64,000 nucleotides of DNA from contig NC_091251.1 of the NCBI RefSeq assembly GCF_042477335.2, positions 87,435,501 to 87,499,500 on the forward strand, read 5' to 3'. The notes under the pieces are model-generated. The model had not been told where the DNA came from, searched no databases, and saw only the letters and a list, made by a program, of their open reading frames with translations. This DNA comes from Ovis canadensis (lineage: Eukaryota; Chordata; Mammalia; Artiodactyla; Bovidae). The position numbers and the translations under genes are program-made. This document shows positions 33,901 through 42,569 of the stretch, piece after piece; positions within the stretch are counted from its first letter, which is position 1, and every line of letters starts with the position of its first letter.

Positions 33901-36862
33901 CCCCTCCTCCCTGAGCCTTCCTGCCGCTTCCCATCCACCGGGCCGCCTCTCCTTCTGTGGCCTCCTCCATCGAACGCTTCGGGGAGCATCAGCGCTTGTG
34001 CACGGGCCCCTCACCATTCACGGGCTGCCTCAGGCAGGTCTTCCAGGGTTATTCAGCTGCTGGTACCGAGCGTGATACCTTCATTACTAGTAATGATAAG
34101 GATCGTCATCCCTCCCTTACACTTGAAGAATGCTTCACCACGTGCTCTCAGACAGACTCTCTCCCTGTGACCAAGGCTCTTTCTTGGCCTGTGTTGCTTT
34201 CCCAGCTGGATCACAGGCTTCTGTGGGCAGGCAAAGGTGGATTGCAATCTAACACACCTGGCACTGTACTTCATGGTGAACGCTTAATGAATTGGTTTAA
34301 CAGGTGAAGAAATAGTAGGGAACATCATGGCACTGACTGCCCTCCTCTGCGTGGGCCCCCTTCCAGGTCAGCAGAGCTGCATGGGAAAGAAATGCCAGCG
34401 CAGGGCCACCTACCCACCTACGAAAGAGGAGTGGCGGTAGGCCTCCTCATCACCCCCTGCAGGTTCTTCTCTGGAATGTCACATGCTCTTACAGTAAGTG
34501 ACCTCAACAGTGAATCACAAATCGACATGGTCCAAGAATCTGAACTCCGTCTTGGCAGTAACTGGAAAATTGCCCTATTTTCCCTATTCACAGAAGCAGC
34601 CCTGGGAAAGGTGCCGAGATCAATGTCCAAGATGGTAAGAGAATGTGTCTTAGACAAGGAGCAGCTCGGGAGAGGTGACTCCAGGTTTTATTCATCTGAG
34701 AATCTTCAGGTCGCAGTGCTGAGCCTAGTTACAGAACACAGTTTTTTGTGGGGGGTGGTGGGGAGGAATGGATAAACTAATGAATAGGGCTTGGTAGTAC
34801 CCATCCTTGTGGCTCCTTGATTTGTCTCTTGGCTGCCCCTCCCATCTCCCTGAGGACCTTTCTGCATCACAGAAGGGAATGCTTTTCTTGACCATCCAAC
34901 TTCTCCCCTAGGTTCTTAGTTACAGCTGAAAAATATGACCAAGACAACGCAAATCACAAACGTAACAGTAAGCTTTAAATAGGAAAGCATTCAGGAAACC
35001 CAGTGGGGCAGATTTTAAAAGGCTGGTGTGAAGAAAGGCAGGTTTCTTCCTCTTCCATAGAATCCAAACTCCTATACAGTCCTCTGCATCCTAGGGAAAG
35101 GCAGGCCCAGCTGTGAGTACAGAGAGAGTCCTCACCTGCTGCAACCTGTCCTCACATCCCATCTGGTTCCTCAGCCACTCCCAGGCATTTCCCCAACGTC
35201 TCCTCTTCCCTGAGCCTGCCCCAGAGGCCTGTAGCCCTCCCTTGGCCTCCAGACCCTCCCCATTCCTAAGATGTCTCTCATTCAAACAGCAGCCCAGCCC
35301 AAGCTCCTGGACATCCAAGGAGCTAGGCTAACAGCTCCCCTGAGGAAGATGAATACGCCTGTCCCCTGACCCTGAGTCCCTTGAAGACAGTGAAGCAAAG
35401 AGAGAATGAGATCCTAGGAGCTCCATGATGATGACGACAGTAGTAATGACCAGCCTTTTCCAGGTTCTGTGTCTGACTCTAAGTGCTTTTACAAACATCA
35501 CCTCATCTAATCTTTACAACACCTGGACAGGCAGGAATGTGTTATCCTCCCCATTCTACAGGTGAGACGCTTACATGATATTCAAGGACGCCCTGCCCCA
35601 AAGTGAGGTTCCCAGGTCTGTCTGACAACAAAGACTGCCTCTAAACCTCGGGGCTCTGCTCCTCCTGGCTCTACCTGCCTCCTCTCCTCTCCTGGCAAGG
35701 AGTGGGTGTGGGAAGGGAGGGTGGAAGTCTCAAGTGGAAGCCGAGTGTGGGGCCCTTCCTGACGGGAGAAGGGCCTGGTCAGTGCTGAGGCCACTCGAGG
35801 GCGGCATCAGAGAACCTGCTAGATGTGGGTGAAACGCCCTCAACTCAGGCCTCTCAGAGGCAGCGGCCACTCAGGGCGAAAGACGGCTCAGAGGGGCGGC
35901 CACCCATTCCCTCCCAGAATGAGTGATTCCATAACAGTCCTGTCCAGCAAATGCCATAGGCCTTGTCCCCTCTAAGCACCGGCTCGGGCACTGCCGGAGC
36001 AGAGATGTATTCTGAGTCCGGCCTGCCTTCTGAGCCCCTTGCCTCACATGTAACCCTCCTGGCCCTCATCCCCCTCAGCCTCCTTCAAAACAAACGCCTC
36101 CGCTGACGTTTTTCTGGAGCTGGCTAGCCATGCCCCATTCCGCGCACTGGCTCGCCCTTACCTATGCCCTCCTCCAGGTGTGTCCCACCTTGTGGCTTAC
36201 CTCCACAGCTGCGCCCTGTCAATTCAATCCCTTTGGCCCCTCCCTTCCTCCTCTCTTCTCCGCTTTGGCTCCACACTGGGTCACCCCTGAACTGAGGGGT
36301 ACCCAGTGGCTCGGCTCCCTCTACTCTGAACCCCCTCACCCTGAGCACAAGCTTTCCTTCCCCTCCCCCTCTGCACCTGGGGGTGAGGGTGTCATATCGG
36401 TGGCTATGATTCTCCACTGCCCCAGCTTGGAGTACCCAGGCCTAGGCCACCCCGTTTTCTCGGCTTCTGCGGGGAGGCGCCCCAGCCTGAGGCCCGAGCG
36501 CCTACCCTAGTCACCGACAGCAGTAGGCGGCCTGTTATCTCCAGGAACCCAGGCTTAAATCCCCAGCCGGCGGTCCCGCACCCTGGGGTTCATCCCCGCG
36601 CCCTTGCCTCTGGAGCCTCCGCCTCTAGCCGGAGCGGCGGACCCTTGCTCCCGGGATGGAGAAGGGGCACGGCCGCCCGGACAGGTGGAGGCGGCGGCGG
36701 CGGGGAGGGTGGGGCGCCCCCCGGCCATCGCCCCTTACCGATGGTGGAGATGTGCGAGGAGTGGAACTCGTTGTCGGTGAACCGGCACAGCAGGCAGGTC
36801 TTGCCCACCCCAGAGTCCCCGATCAGGAGCAGCCGGAACAGCACATCGTACTGTTTCGCCAT
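15799..36862 (-). CDS. RAB15: Ras-related protein Rab-15, whole coding region, seven exons
   Basis: The coding region is join(15799..15957, 16115..16180, 18245..18334, 19038..19115, 19622..19682, 20593..20653, 36739..36862) on the minus strand. The sum is 639 nt, 212 residues plus stop, the exact family length. RAB15 is a small GTPase of early and recycling endosomes that slows endocytic traffic, best studied in neurons. GTP-binding motifs are all present: P-loop GDSGVGKT (15-22), switch I Thr40, WDTAGQE (62-68), NKAD (121-124) and ETSA (149-152). The C-terminus ends SSKTCWC, a CXC double geranylgeranylation site. The N-terminus [18 protein letters not shown] and the [15 protein letters not shown] helix identify RAB15 rather than RAB8/10/13. 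All introns are GT-AG and phases agree. It appears intact. Confidence 0.97.
16115..16180 (-). CDS. RAB15: RAB15 coding exon 6
   Basis: A 66-nt exon for residues 139-160, [20 protein letters not shown] then KE. It carries the G5 motif ETSA. Arg141 replaces a Lys of the human protein. Confidence 0.95.
16480..16720 (+). repeat. MIR SINE
   Basis: The MIR order is visible: GGCTTGGCGGTCAAACAGAC, TTTAAGAGCTGGATGACAAT, CAAAGGGGATGAGTGTGTCT, GGAAGGATTAAATGC and a GCACAGGGCCACACA 3' part. Confidence 0.6.
16791..17640 (+). repeat. BovB (RTE) LINE 3' fragment
   Basis: 5'-truncated copy of about 850 bp. It keeps reverse transcriptase and downstream segments: the catalytic [67 protein letters not shown], and in another frame [19 protein letters not shown]. 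The frame is broken by a stop near 17294-17296, so it cannot encode an active enzyme. It ends in the GACACGACTGAGCAACTGAG tail that Bov SINEs borrowed. The family is horizontally acquired in ruminants, from a squamate-related source according to published work. It lies antisense to RAB15 in its intron 5. Confidence 0.92.
18245..18334 (-). CDS. RAB15: RAB15 coding exon 5
   Basis: A 90-nt exon for residues 109-138, [19 protein letters not shown] then [11 protein letters not shown]. It carries the guanine-specificity motif NKAD. The acceptor is TAG and the donor GTAAGT. Confidence 0.96.
18335..19037 (-). other. RAB15: RAB15 intron 4
   Basis: A 0.7 kb GC-rich intron. The part near 18600-18720 vaguely resembles antisense MIR (CTACAGATGAGGAACTGGGG), but too weakly to call. 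Confidence 0.85.
19038..19115 (-). CDS. RAB15: RAB15 coding exon 4
   Basis: A 78-nt exon for residues 83-108, [20 protein letters not shown] then VSDVDE. The donor is GTAGGT and the acceptor CTCTCAG. Confidence 0.96.
19116..19621 (-). other. RAB15: RAB15 intron 3
   Basis: A 0.5 kb intron with a run of 13 G on plus (19186-19198), which is a poly-C tract about 70 nt from the exon 4 acceptor. A short imperfect tandem repeat of CACATGCTGGGTCCC follows it. Confidence 0.85.
19622..19682 (-). CDS. RAB15: RAB15 coding exon 3
   Basis: A 61-nt exon for residues 62 (part) to 82, (W)[20 protein letters not shown]. It carries the switch II motif DTAGQE. The conserved 61-nt size and phase are typical of this Rab subgroup. 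Confidence 0.96.
19683..20592 (-). other. RAB15: RAB15 intron 2
   Basis: A 0.9 kb intron with one CHR SINE at 20352-20448; otherwise nothing recognised. Confidence 0.85.
20352..20448 (+). repeat. CHR-type SINE
   Basis: It starts TGGACTTCCCGGGTGGTTCA and continues GTGGTTAAGACTCTGTGC, with a GAGTTCAATCCCTGG box B. It is 3'-truncated and lies antisense to RAB15. Confidence 0.75.
20593..20653 (-). CDS. RAB15: RAB15 coding exon 2
   Basis: A 61-nt exon for (G)[19 protein letters not shown](W). The donor is GTGAGT and the acceptor TTTCCGCAG. Both boundary codons (Gly42, Trp62) are split as in other Rabs of this group. Confidence 0.96.
21262..21455 (+). repeat. MIR SINE
   Basis: The MIR body is well kept: AGCACGGGCTTGAACGTCAG, CTTGAATCCTGACTCTGACC, GAGCCTCCATTTCCTCATCA, GTAAAATGGGGACATTACC and TGCCTGGCACCTGG. 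Confidence 0.75.
23845..24165. repeat. MER5-type hAT (Charlie) nonautonomous DNA transposon fragments
   Basis: Two adjacent segments have MER5A character. The first has CGCTTCTCAGGCTTTAAAGT, GCAGATTCTGATTCAG and a decayed right part. The second, inverted in layout, has GGTTCTCCAAGTGTGGTCCC, CTTGTTAGAAATGCCAGCTC and GTTTAACAAGCTCCCCAGGT. They are ancient mammalian elements without coding capacity. Confidence 0.7.
24300..24392. repeat. mariner-type (BTMAR/MAR) DNA transposon fragment
   Basis: The segment GATGTTATGGAAAAATCTGA followed by ATGAACTTTGTGGCCAACCC and AATAC matches the terminal region of ruminant mariner copies. It appears inserted between two MER5-like pieces. Confidence 0.5.
24405..24472. 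repeat. MER5-type fragment
   Basis: GACCTGATGAGTCAGAATTT, GGGGCTGGAGTCTGTATTTT and TAACAGGACTATGAGTGATT follow the MER5 core order. It continues beyond the CHR SINE at 24473-24680 as ATGGGTGATTTTTAG. Confidence 0.5.
24473..24680 (-). repeat. CHR-2 type SINE, antisense
   Basis: On the minus strand it starts GGCCTTCCCTGGTGGCCCAT and runs through TTTGATCCCTGCTCGGG to an A/T-rich end. ATGAGTGATTTT (24461-24472) and ATGGGTGATTTT (24681-24692) form a 12-bp target-site duplication with one mismatch. Confidence 0.8.
24735..24839 (+). repeat. MIR SINE, left part (split by BovB)
   Basis: GGCACTGGAGTCAGAAAGAC, CTGGGTCTGAGTCCGAATTC and GAGCCTCAGTTTTCTTGTCT follow MIR and break off at the BovB start. 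The right part resumes at about 25310. Confidence 0.7.
24838..25310 (+). repeat. BovB (RTE) LINE 3' fragment
   Basis: A 470-bp 5'-truncated copy with [34 protein letters not shown] and a shifted GRQRMRW-like segment. It ends CACAACTGAGCGACTGAACA and ACACCAACA. Several frames are needed to read it, so it is dead. No target-site duplication is obvious by eye. Confidence 0.9.
25310..25390 (+). repeat. MIR SINE, right part (split by BovB)
   Basis: AGAATGAGAATATCACTGGA, CTCCTAAGGGTCGGTG and TAGATAATATATGTACACC continue the MIR exactly where the left part stopped. Confidence 0.6.
25500..25608. repeat. MER5-type fragment
   Basis: GCAGCATCAACATCACTGTG, GAGCCTGTTAGAAATGCCAG and AATGCTTGAGAACCAGT match MER5A in order. 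Confidence 0.65.
27440..27670 (+). repeat. MIR SINE
   Basis: GAGTTTGGTTCCAATCCTGC, TCTGTGGTCTTGGGAAAGCT, TGCCTCAGTTTCCCCACCTG, TAAAATGGGGATGACATTCC and GAGCCTGGCACATTGAG give a nearly complete MIR. Confidence 0.8.
29455..29800 (-). repeat. L2-type LINE 3' region, antisense
   Basis: The plus strand reads GCATTCATTCATCCATTC, CATGTGCCAGGAACTAATAA, AATATCCTTGTCTTCAGTGG and GAAGACAGATAATAAATAGG, then GGTGATACCTGAGCTGAGGT. This is the reverse complement of an old L2-like 3' end; the right edge is approximate. Confidence 0.5.
30590..31090 (+). repeat. L2 LINE 3' end, split by a Bov-tA
   Basis: AGAGGCCTCACTCAAATGTC then ACTTCTTCTGTGAAGCCATC are L2 3' sequence, as is GTGAGTCCCAGAGGGCAG. After the SINE at 30876-31056 it ends TTCAACAAAATTGAATAAAT, the L2 terminus. 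Confidence 0.7.
30876..31056 (-). repeat. Bov-tA SINE, antisense
   Basis: A 10-bp target-site duplication, ACTCAGTATA, flanks it at 30866-30875 and 31057-31066. Its minus-strand head reads GTGGCTCAGATGGTAAAGAA and the BovB-derived tail contains CTATGGGGTCACAAC. Confidence 0.88.
32425..32620 (-). repeat. MIR SINE, antisense
   Basis: The plus strand reads GCCAAGTGCTTTGTATCTGT, CTGTAATCTTCACAATGAGC and TATACAGATGTGGAAATTAA, the reverse complement of MIR. Confidence 0.55.
35425..35578 (-). repeat. MIR SINE, antisense
   Basis: TCTAAGTGCTTTTACAAACA, CATCTAATCTTTACAACACC and CCCCATTCTACAGGTGAGAC on plus are reverse-complement MIR. Confidence 0.55.
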
Positions 36863-37260
36863 GGCTGGGCCGGAGAGGGCCGGGGGCTGCGGGCGGCGGG
36901 CTTAGCCCTGCTCCGCCGGGGCCATCGCGGCGCGCGCTCGCCCGGCCGAGAACGGCGCCGGCGGCGAGAAGGGAGCGGGGCTGGCACCGCCGCCTGGCCG
37001 CAGCTAGCTCGGTGCTGGGAAGCGTGTGCGGCGGGAGCGCGGTGGGAGGAGAGAGCCGGCCCCCGCCCGCCCCTTCCCCCGCGCCGCCGCCGCCGCCCGG
37101 GGAAGAGGCGGGGAGCGCGCGCCGGGGAGCCGACCCCTCGGCGGGGGCGAGGGCGAGGCCGGTGCGCGCGCCCCGTCCCCAGGGTGTGCTGCCCCGGCCG
37201 GGGCCCGACCGCCTCCCGCCCGCTTTGGGCGAGGATCCGAGACGCAGGGGTGAGGGGGTT
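36590..37260. promoter_or_regulatory. RAB15: CpG island at the RAB15 promoter
   Basis: This is the densest CpG stretch of the window, covering RAB15 exon 1, the start of intron 1 and about 400 bp upstream of the ATG. GC boxes (CCCGCCC, CCCCGCCC) and short CGG/CCG runs (36688-36703, 37084-37099) are visible. No TATA box is evident, so dispersed initiation is likely. The CpG ratio was judged by eye. Confidence 0.85.
36739..36862 (-). CDS. RAB15: RAB15 coding exon 1
   Basis: The ATG is at 36860-36862. The exon encodes [40 protein letters not shown] and I plus the first base of Gly42. The donor is ATCG|GTAAGG. It contains the P-loop and the effector-region Thr40. Confidence 0.97.
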
Positions 37261-38277
37261 GGGGAACGGTTTTGTTTTCCTGTAGACCTTCCGAGTGCAC
37301 TGGGAGCCTGGGATGCTGGGATGAGCTATCCAGCCCACCTCCACCAAACTCCTCACTTGTTCCCCAATCCCATCCCGAACCTGGCCCTGATAGCTCCGCC
37401 CTAGCCGAGCGCCCGCCCTCCGCGGGAGCTTACCCGGCCCGGGCAGAGGGCCCGAGAGGGACTGTGGTTGGTCCTCACCTGGGCTCACCCCGGGTCGGAA
37501 GGCCTCGGTCTGGGTCTGGATTAAAGCGCGCGTTTTCGCTTAGAAGTCGCTGCCTCCAGAAACCCTGGAGAGTATTGCTAGAATTCTCCCTCTCTGCCAT
37601 CTGGCTTCTCCATAACCTTGCATGACTGTGTCCTCCCTTCAACCTCCCCCTCCCCCACTAACCCCAGGGGAAATGTCTGCTGACCTTCACCAGGCTGAAA
37701 AGACAGCGGATCATAAAAACACTTCCAAATGCACAATCCTTCGGAAGTGTTGTGCAGGCAAGTCTGTTTTGAGTCTAAGCTGCTTAGGGTCGGTGCTCAG
37801 GATGCCAATATATTATTTCAACCCACTAAGTATTTCTGCTGGTGCACACCAATGACTCCAAAGAATGAATAGACCTCTGTTCAAGACCCAGTTTACTACC
37901 ACTGAATGTGTTAGCACCAGAGAGAGGCAAATAAATGCTCTCTGGAGTCTCAGGAAAATGGCCTATTCCTGAGAATAAGTACAAAAGGAGAACACGTCTA
38001 GCCCATTAGATCTTTAAACAGTGATGAAAAATTGGGTGTGTTTGACTGTTTTCAGGCTGAGTATTGGATGTGAATATGTTTTTCAGTAGTAGGTCAAGGA
38101 AAGCAGTAAGTCCATTTACTTGGCTTGAAGAGCTATATTGCAGGCAAAGGGTATAAATTTATAATAAAGAGGGAAAAAATCCTGAACTGACAGTTACTTA
38201 GATGGCATTAAAAGCCAAGGAAATCTATTTTGCAGAATCCTCTAAGATGTCCAGGTGTGATTCTCTTCACTGGCGTT

Positions 38278-38402
38278 ACACTGGGTTTCAAATACATGCT
38301 GTGGGCTCTGGAGTTGGGCTCACTTGGGTTCCAGTCCTAGCTCTTCCCCTCACCAGCTCTGCAGTCTTGAGCATGTTATTGAACCCCAGTACTCAGTAAA
38401 TG
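38278..38402 (+). repeat. MIR SINE
   Basis: TGCTGTGGGCTCTGGAGTTG, GGCTCACTTGGGTTCCAGTC, CTAGCTCTTCCCCTCACCAG and ACTCAGTAAATGCTG follow the MIR order. Confidence 0.65.
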
Positions 38403-38449
38403 CTGAGGGATGGAAATCACCCTTCTTTGATTTCCCTGTGTGTATGTGT

Positions 38450-38652
38450 GTGTTTTTGTTAGTCAATCTTATCTGACTCTTTGGGACCCCATGGACTGTA
38501 TCCTGCCAGGCTCCTCTGTCCATGGGATTCTCCAGGCAAGAATACTGGAGTGGGTTGTCATTCCCTTTTCCAGGGGATCTTCCTGACCCAGGGATCGAAC
38601 CCGCGTCTACCCCATTGCAGTCAGATTCTTGACCGTCTGAGCCACCACGTAG
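38450..38652 (-). repeat. Bov-tA SINE, antisense
   Basis: The plus strand shows the inverted BovB-derived tail (TCTGACTCTTTGGGACCCCA, TGGACTGTATCC) and then the inverted tRNA-like head (CAGATTCTTGACCGTCTGAG). Confidence 0.85.
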
Positions 38653-40097
38653 GTGGTAAGCCTATCCCACAGATGGTCAGGGATGTTTTCAAGGCATTCC
38701 CATCGTCCTGCCGTGATTTCCATCCATACCGCCATACATGGCCGGGGGGGAGGTTCAGCTCAGCCTGGCCCCCTCTGGGCCCTGCAGCTGCCCTCCCGTT
38801 GATGGATGGGCACTGTAATGGTCAGCACTTCCACAGGCCTCCTTACTGGGACGTTAGTGGCTCTCTGCTTGCTTCTGTTAAGGGAACGGGAAGGAAAATG
38901 AGACCTGAGGTAAGTTCCTTGTCCAAGAAGAAACTTGGCTTTGAAGGAAATGGCTTTGCATAGGTTAAGACAGGCAAGGGAGTGCGGCTTCTTAAACAAA
39001 TCCAGGGAAATGAATGCCCAGACTCATAAAAATAATAGAAGAGATTTCATCATACTAGGCTGACCTCAAATTCGGTAGCTTACATTTCTTTTTAAAAAAA
39101 GCAGAATCAATAGTGGAATAGTCTAGAAGCCTAAACTAGCTCACCTATTTTCAGAGCTGTCTTAGAGAGATCCCTGTTGTGTGTGTGTGTGTACACATGG
39201 GAATGTGCCCTTGGGCACACACTCTGAGGTGGAAGAGCTGAGATTTGGGGACAATGTTAGCAAAAGAACCACAAAACTGGTCAAGACAACAAAGCTTGCT
39301 TTAACCGCGGTCTTTGTAAAGAAAATACTTAATTCTCCCCTTGCTGCAGTCACTCAGTGGGACATTTTGACATCCTCTCCAGGGAAGTCAGTTTGGACTG
39401 GGGCGGTCTTTAGTAGAGCTGGGCGACATCCGAGGAATGGTTGCTGGATGTCTCTCCTGCCAAATGCCTCCGAGAATCATTCTCTCAAGTACATTGAACT
39501 GATTCTTTTACCAGGGAGACAAGTGCCTTCCCCGCTCCCCACCACCTCCACCCCAGCCACACTGAGCGTGCTCTGTGTTTAAACAGCCAGCAAGGGCACC
39601 GCTGTGGAATCTGTTGTAACAGTGGCTGAATTAACTGGAGAAATGAGCCAACAGACAGCCCGCTGCTGAGACTCAACACAGGTGGGCTGTGGGACTCCAG
39701 GTTAGCAAAATCCCATGCCTCTTCCAGACTCACATTCGGGTTCCCAACTCTGGGTGAATGTAAGTACTGTGCTCACCTAGCAGAAGGATTTCTGCCTTAT
39801 CTCAGGATCAGAGGAAATAGACAGACCCCATACCCTCTGATTGTCTCAGTACCGTCTTCTATTCAAATCCTTTTCCTTCTCTGTCTCTGAGAAATAGAAA
39901 AAGGAAGAGACTGAAATGACAAGGGAAAAGGGGACAGGGCAAGCTAAGCTGTCAGAGACAAGTGCATATACACCTGAAGCCCCTTTGAGGTTGCCTTGTA
40001 GATGGCAGGGGAGGAGGGGCTCTGTGACACTTGGGTAGGGAAGGTAAAATTTTGCGACATTCAACAGATGTAGGAAGAGTTGATCCTGTAGCCATAA

Positions 40098-40266
40098 GCT
40101 GTGTGCTCACTTGTTCAGTCATGTCTGACTCTTAGGCAAGAATACTGGAGAGGGTTGCCATTTCCTGCTCCGGAGGATCTTCCCGACCCAAGGATTGAAC
40201 CCATGTCTCTGTGTTTCCTGCACTGGCAGGAGGATTCTTTACTACAGCACCACCAAGGGAGCTCGT
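40098..40266 (-). repeat. Bov-tA SINE, antisense (first of a tandem pair)
   Basis: A shortened copy: GTTCAGTCATGTCTGACTCT, then CAAGAATACTGGAGAGGGTT, and an inverted head ending in CACCACCAAGGGAGC. The flank TAGCCATAA (left) resembles TAGTCATAA (right), so these may be its target-site copies. Confidence 0.8.
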
Positions 40267-40275
40267 AGTCATAAA

Positions 40276-40475
40276 CTGCTGTGCTCAGTTGCTCAGTCGT
40301 GTCCGACTCCTTTTGACCCCGTGGACTGTAGCCCACCAGGCTCCTCTGTCATGGGGATTCTCCAGGCAAGATTACTGGAGTGGGTTGTCATGCCCTTCTC
40401 TAGGGGATCTTCCTGACCCAGGAATTGAACTGGGTTTCCTGCATTGCAGGCAGATTCTTTACCAGCTGAGCTACC
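40276..40475 (-). repeat. Bov-tA SINE, antisense (second of a tandem pair)
   Basis: A perfect 9-bp duplication, AGTCATAAA, lies at 40267-40275 and 40476-40484. The body shows CTCAGTCGTGTCCGACTCC, TGGACTGTAGCCCACCAGGC and the inverted head with CAGATTCTTTACCAGCTGAG. Confidence 0.88.
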
Positions 40476-40625
40476 AGTCATAAATTAACAAGCTTCAAAA
40501 AGGCTGTTTGGAAGGAGTGGTAATATTAATACACATTTGAAAGAAGTCACAATGTTCATCCAGAAACTCATTTTGAACCTATTTTACCATTATCTAGTGG
40601 AGTAAAACATGAAGATCTCTTTGTT

Positions 40626-40683
40626 AATTGAGATTTTTAACTTTCTAAGAAGGGCCTAGAAAGTTAAAAAAAAAATCTCAATT
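40626..40683. repeat. Inverted repeat (hairpin), about 22-bp arms
   Basis: The left arm AATTGAGATTTTTAACTTTC-TA (40626-40647) is complementary to the right arm (40657-40683), which carries a longer A-run. The loop is AGAAGGGCC. No known element was recognised around it. Confidence 0.8.
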
Positions 40684-40949
40684 TTAACAGCCTAGGGAGG
40701 GCTGCCCCAGGCATCAACCGCCTGCTTGCAGAGAGGGGAGGAGAGGGTGAGTGGAAGGTGGTAAAGGGCCAGGCGTGGATGTGGTGGATGTTGATTTCGC
40801 CCATGTTCTATTGGCCAGAACTCACTCAGAAGGCTCTGCCTGCATGCATTTGGGGACTGCTGGGCTGTCACTTCGCAGCTGCAGTGCCCGCTGTGGGAGG
40901 GAAGCAGGACTTTAGTGAATAGCCAGCATTTCCGTCACATAAAAAGAAG

Positions 40950-41125
40950 GCTGGGGTGGCTCCCAACCCTGCCTGTGTATCAGCATCACGTGTGGAGCTT
41001 TAAAAATGCACGTGTCTGGGACCCAGCCCCAGAGATTCTGATTGGGTAGGTCTTCACGGATGCCCAGGAATATCTGTATTTTTAAAGGCACAGATGATGT
41101 TGAAGTTCTCTTGTTAACTCTGGAG
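40950..41125. repeat. MER5A-type DNA transposon fragment
   Basis: GTGTATCAGCATCACGTGTG, GAGCTTTAAAAATGCACGTG, CCCAGAGATTCTGATTGGGT and a decayed right part match MER5A order. Confidence 0.7.
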
Positions 41126-41799
41126 CGTATGTGTCTGGCATTGCCTCTCAACAGTTTTTAAAACCATTTCTCCGCTTTCTCAATGTGAACAATGCTAATT
41201 GGCTTCCATTCTGTGTGTGCTGGTAAAGTAGTTTTCACCATAATAAATCCCAAGTAGGACTAAAAGTCGATACTTTTGTACAGGCTTTCAGTAGTAGAGT
41301 CTATGTAATGATTAGTAATATATAATGGTGTTAATTTTGCCTCAATATTTGACACAATGGTGCAAGTGTGTATGATTGATGATATATTGATTTCTGAGAA
41401 GCTCACAGTTGTTCTCAATGCCACAAAATCATTGTTCAGAAAGCTATTCTTTTTGGAGTGATTTGAAAAACTTCTTTCCCCTCAGTGGTCCCCTTCTGAA
41501 ATTTCAGAGAGTAGTTGGTGCAAGCATCTGCTGGGGTAGTCTTGTTGCTGCAGATGGAAAATCTAGGATGGAGCAGAGACCAGGGAGAGGTTAGAAGGAA
41601 CTAGGGGGAGGGAGGAGGGCTGACATGGAAAGGTGAATGTAATCATCATCACCGAAGAAAGCAAGTGGCAGCGTGCTGTAAATAGAATAATCCTCTCTTC
41701 CCATCCTCTCTTCCTTGTTTTATTGAAATATAATTGGCATATAACATTATATTAGTTTTAGGTGCACAGCAAACCAATTAAATATTTGTATATGTTGTA

Positions 41800-42195
41800 C
41801 GTATGCATGTGTGCTAAGTAGCTTCAGTCGTGTGCAACTCTTTGTGGCCCTATGGACTGTAGCCTGCCGGGTTCCTCTGTCCATGGGATTCTTGACCCAA
41901 GGATTGAACCCATGTCTCTTGTGTCTCCTGCATTGATAGGTGTATTCTTTACCATGCTGCTATCAAGGAAGCTCGTAGTCATAAGCTGCTGTGCTTAGTT
42001 GCTTAGCCATGTCCGACTCTTTGCAACCTCATGGACTGTAACCCATGAACAGGCTTCTCTGTCCATGGGGATTCTCCAGGCAAGAATACTGGAGTGGGCT
42101 GCCATGCCCTCCTCCAGGAGATCTCCCCAACCCAGGAACTGAACCCAGGTCTCCCACATTGCAGGCAGATTCTTTACTGAGTCACCAGGGAAGCC
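41800..42195 (-). repeat. Bov-tA dimer, antisense, flanked by a single target-site duplication
   Basis: Two Bov-tA units are joined by AGCTCGTAGTCATAAGCTGC (41971-41990). The pair as a whole is flanked by ATATGTTGTA at 41790-41799 and 42196-42205. The linker also occurs, with one change, between the two units of the 40.1-40.5 kb pair. This suggests that the dimer moved as one unit. Confidence 0.8.
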
Positions 42196-42569
42196 ATATG
42201 TTGTATGTGCTACAGGAAATAAGAATAAAAAGTAGAATTTCACAATTCCCACATTCTAATGTAACTATTTAAAATATTTACCAGAGAATATTTACTCTAT
42301 TGAAAATATAACTAAACGCTTATGTTATATATTAAAAGGCCATCTTCACAGGTTAAAATGAATTATTCCTTTCCTATTTTATTTCACTGAATTCTGTGTG
42401 TGTTATGTCCTATTTTATGTCTATATCTATACATTTTATGTTTCTATTTTGTATGTTTATATTTATTTATATTTACACAGGTTCTGTATTTATTAGCTAG
42501 TGAGCTCTTGAAGGACAAGACTAGTATAATATTATGTTCATTGTCATCATTTTTTACAGTACGTTACAC

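Larger units (their letters stand above)
20654..36738 (-). other. RAB15: RAB15 intron 1 (16 kb)
   Basis: The longest intron of the gene. It contains MIR, L2, MER5, mariner, CHR, BovB and Bov-tA copies listed separately. Stretches at 21.5-23.8, 25.6-27.4, 27.7-29.4 and 36.0-36.7 kb are GC-rich, largely unique sequence in which no exon, RNA gene or repeat was recognised. Confidence 0.85.

Noticed and set aside
36688-36703. CGG run beside RAB15 exon 1 as an expandable repeat
   Set aside because: Only about four pure CGG units are present, ordinary for a CpG island.
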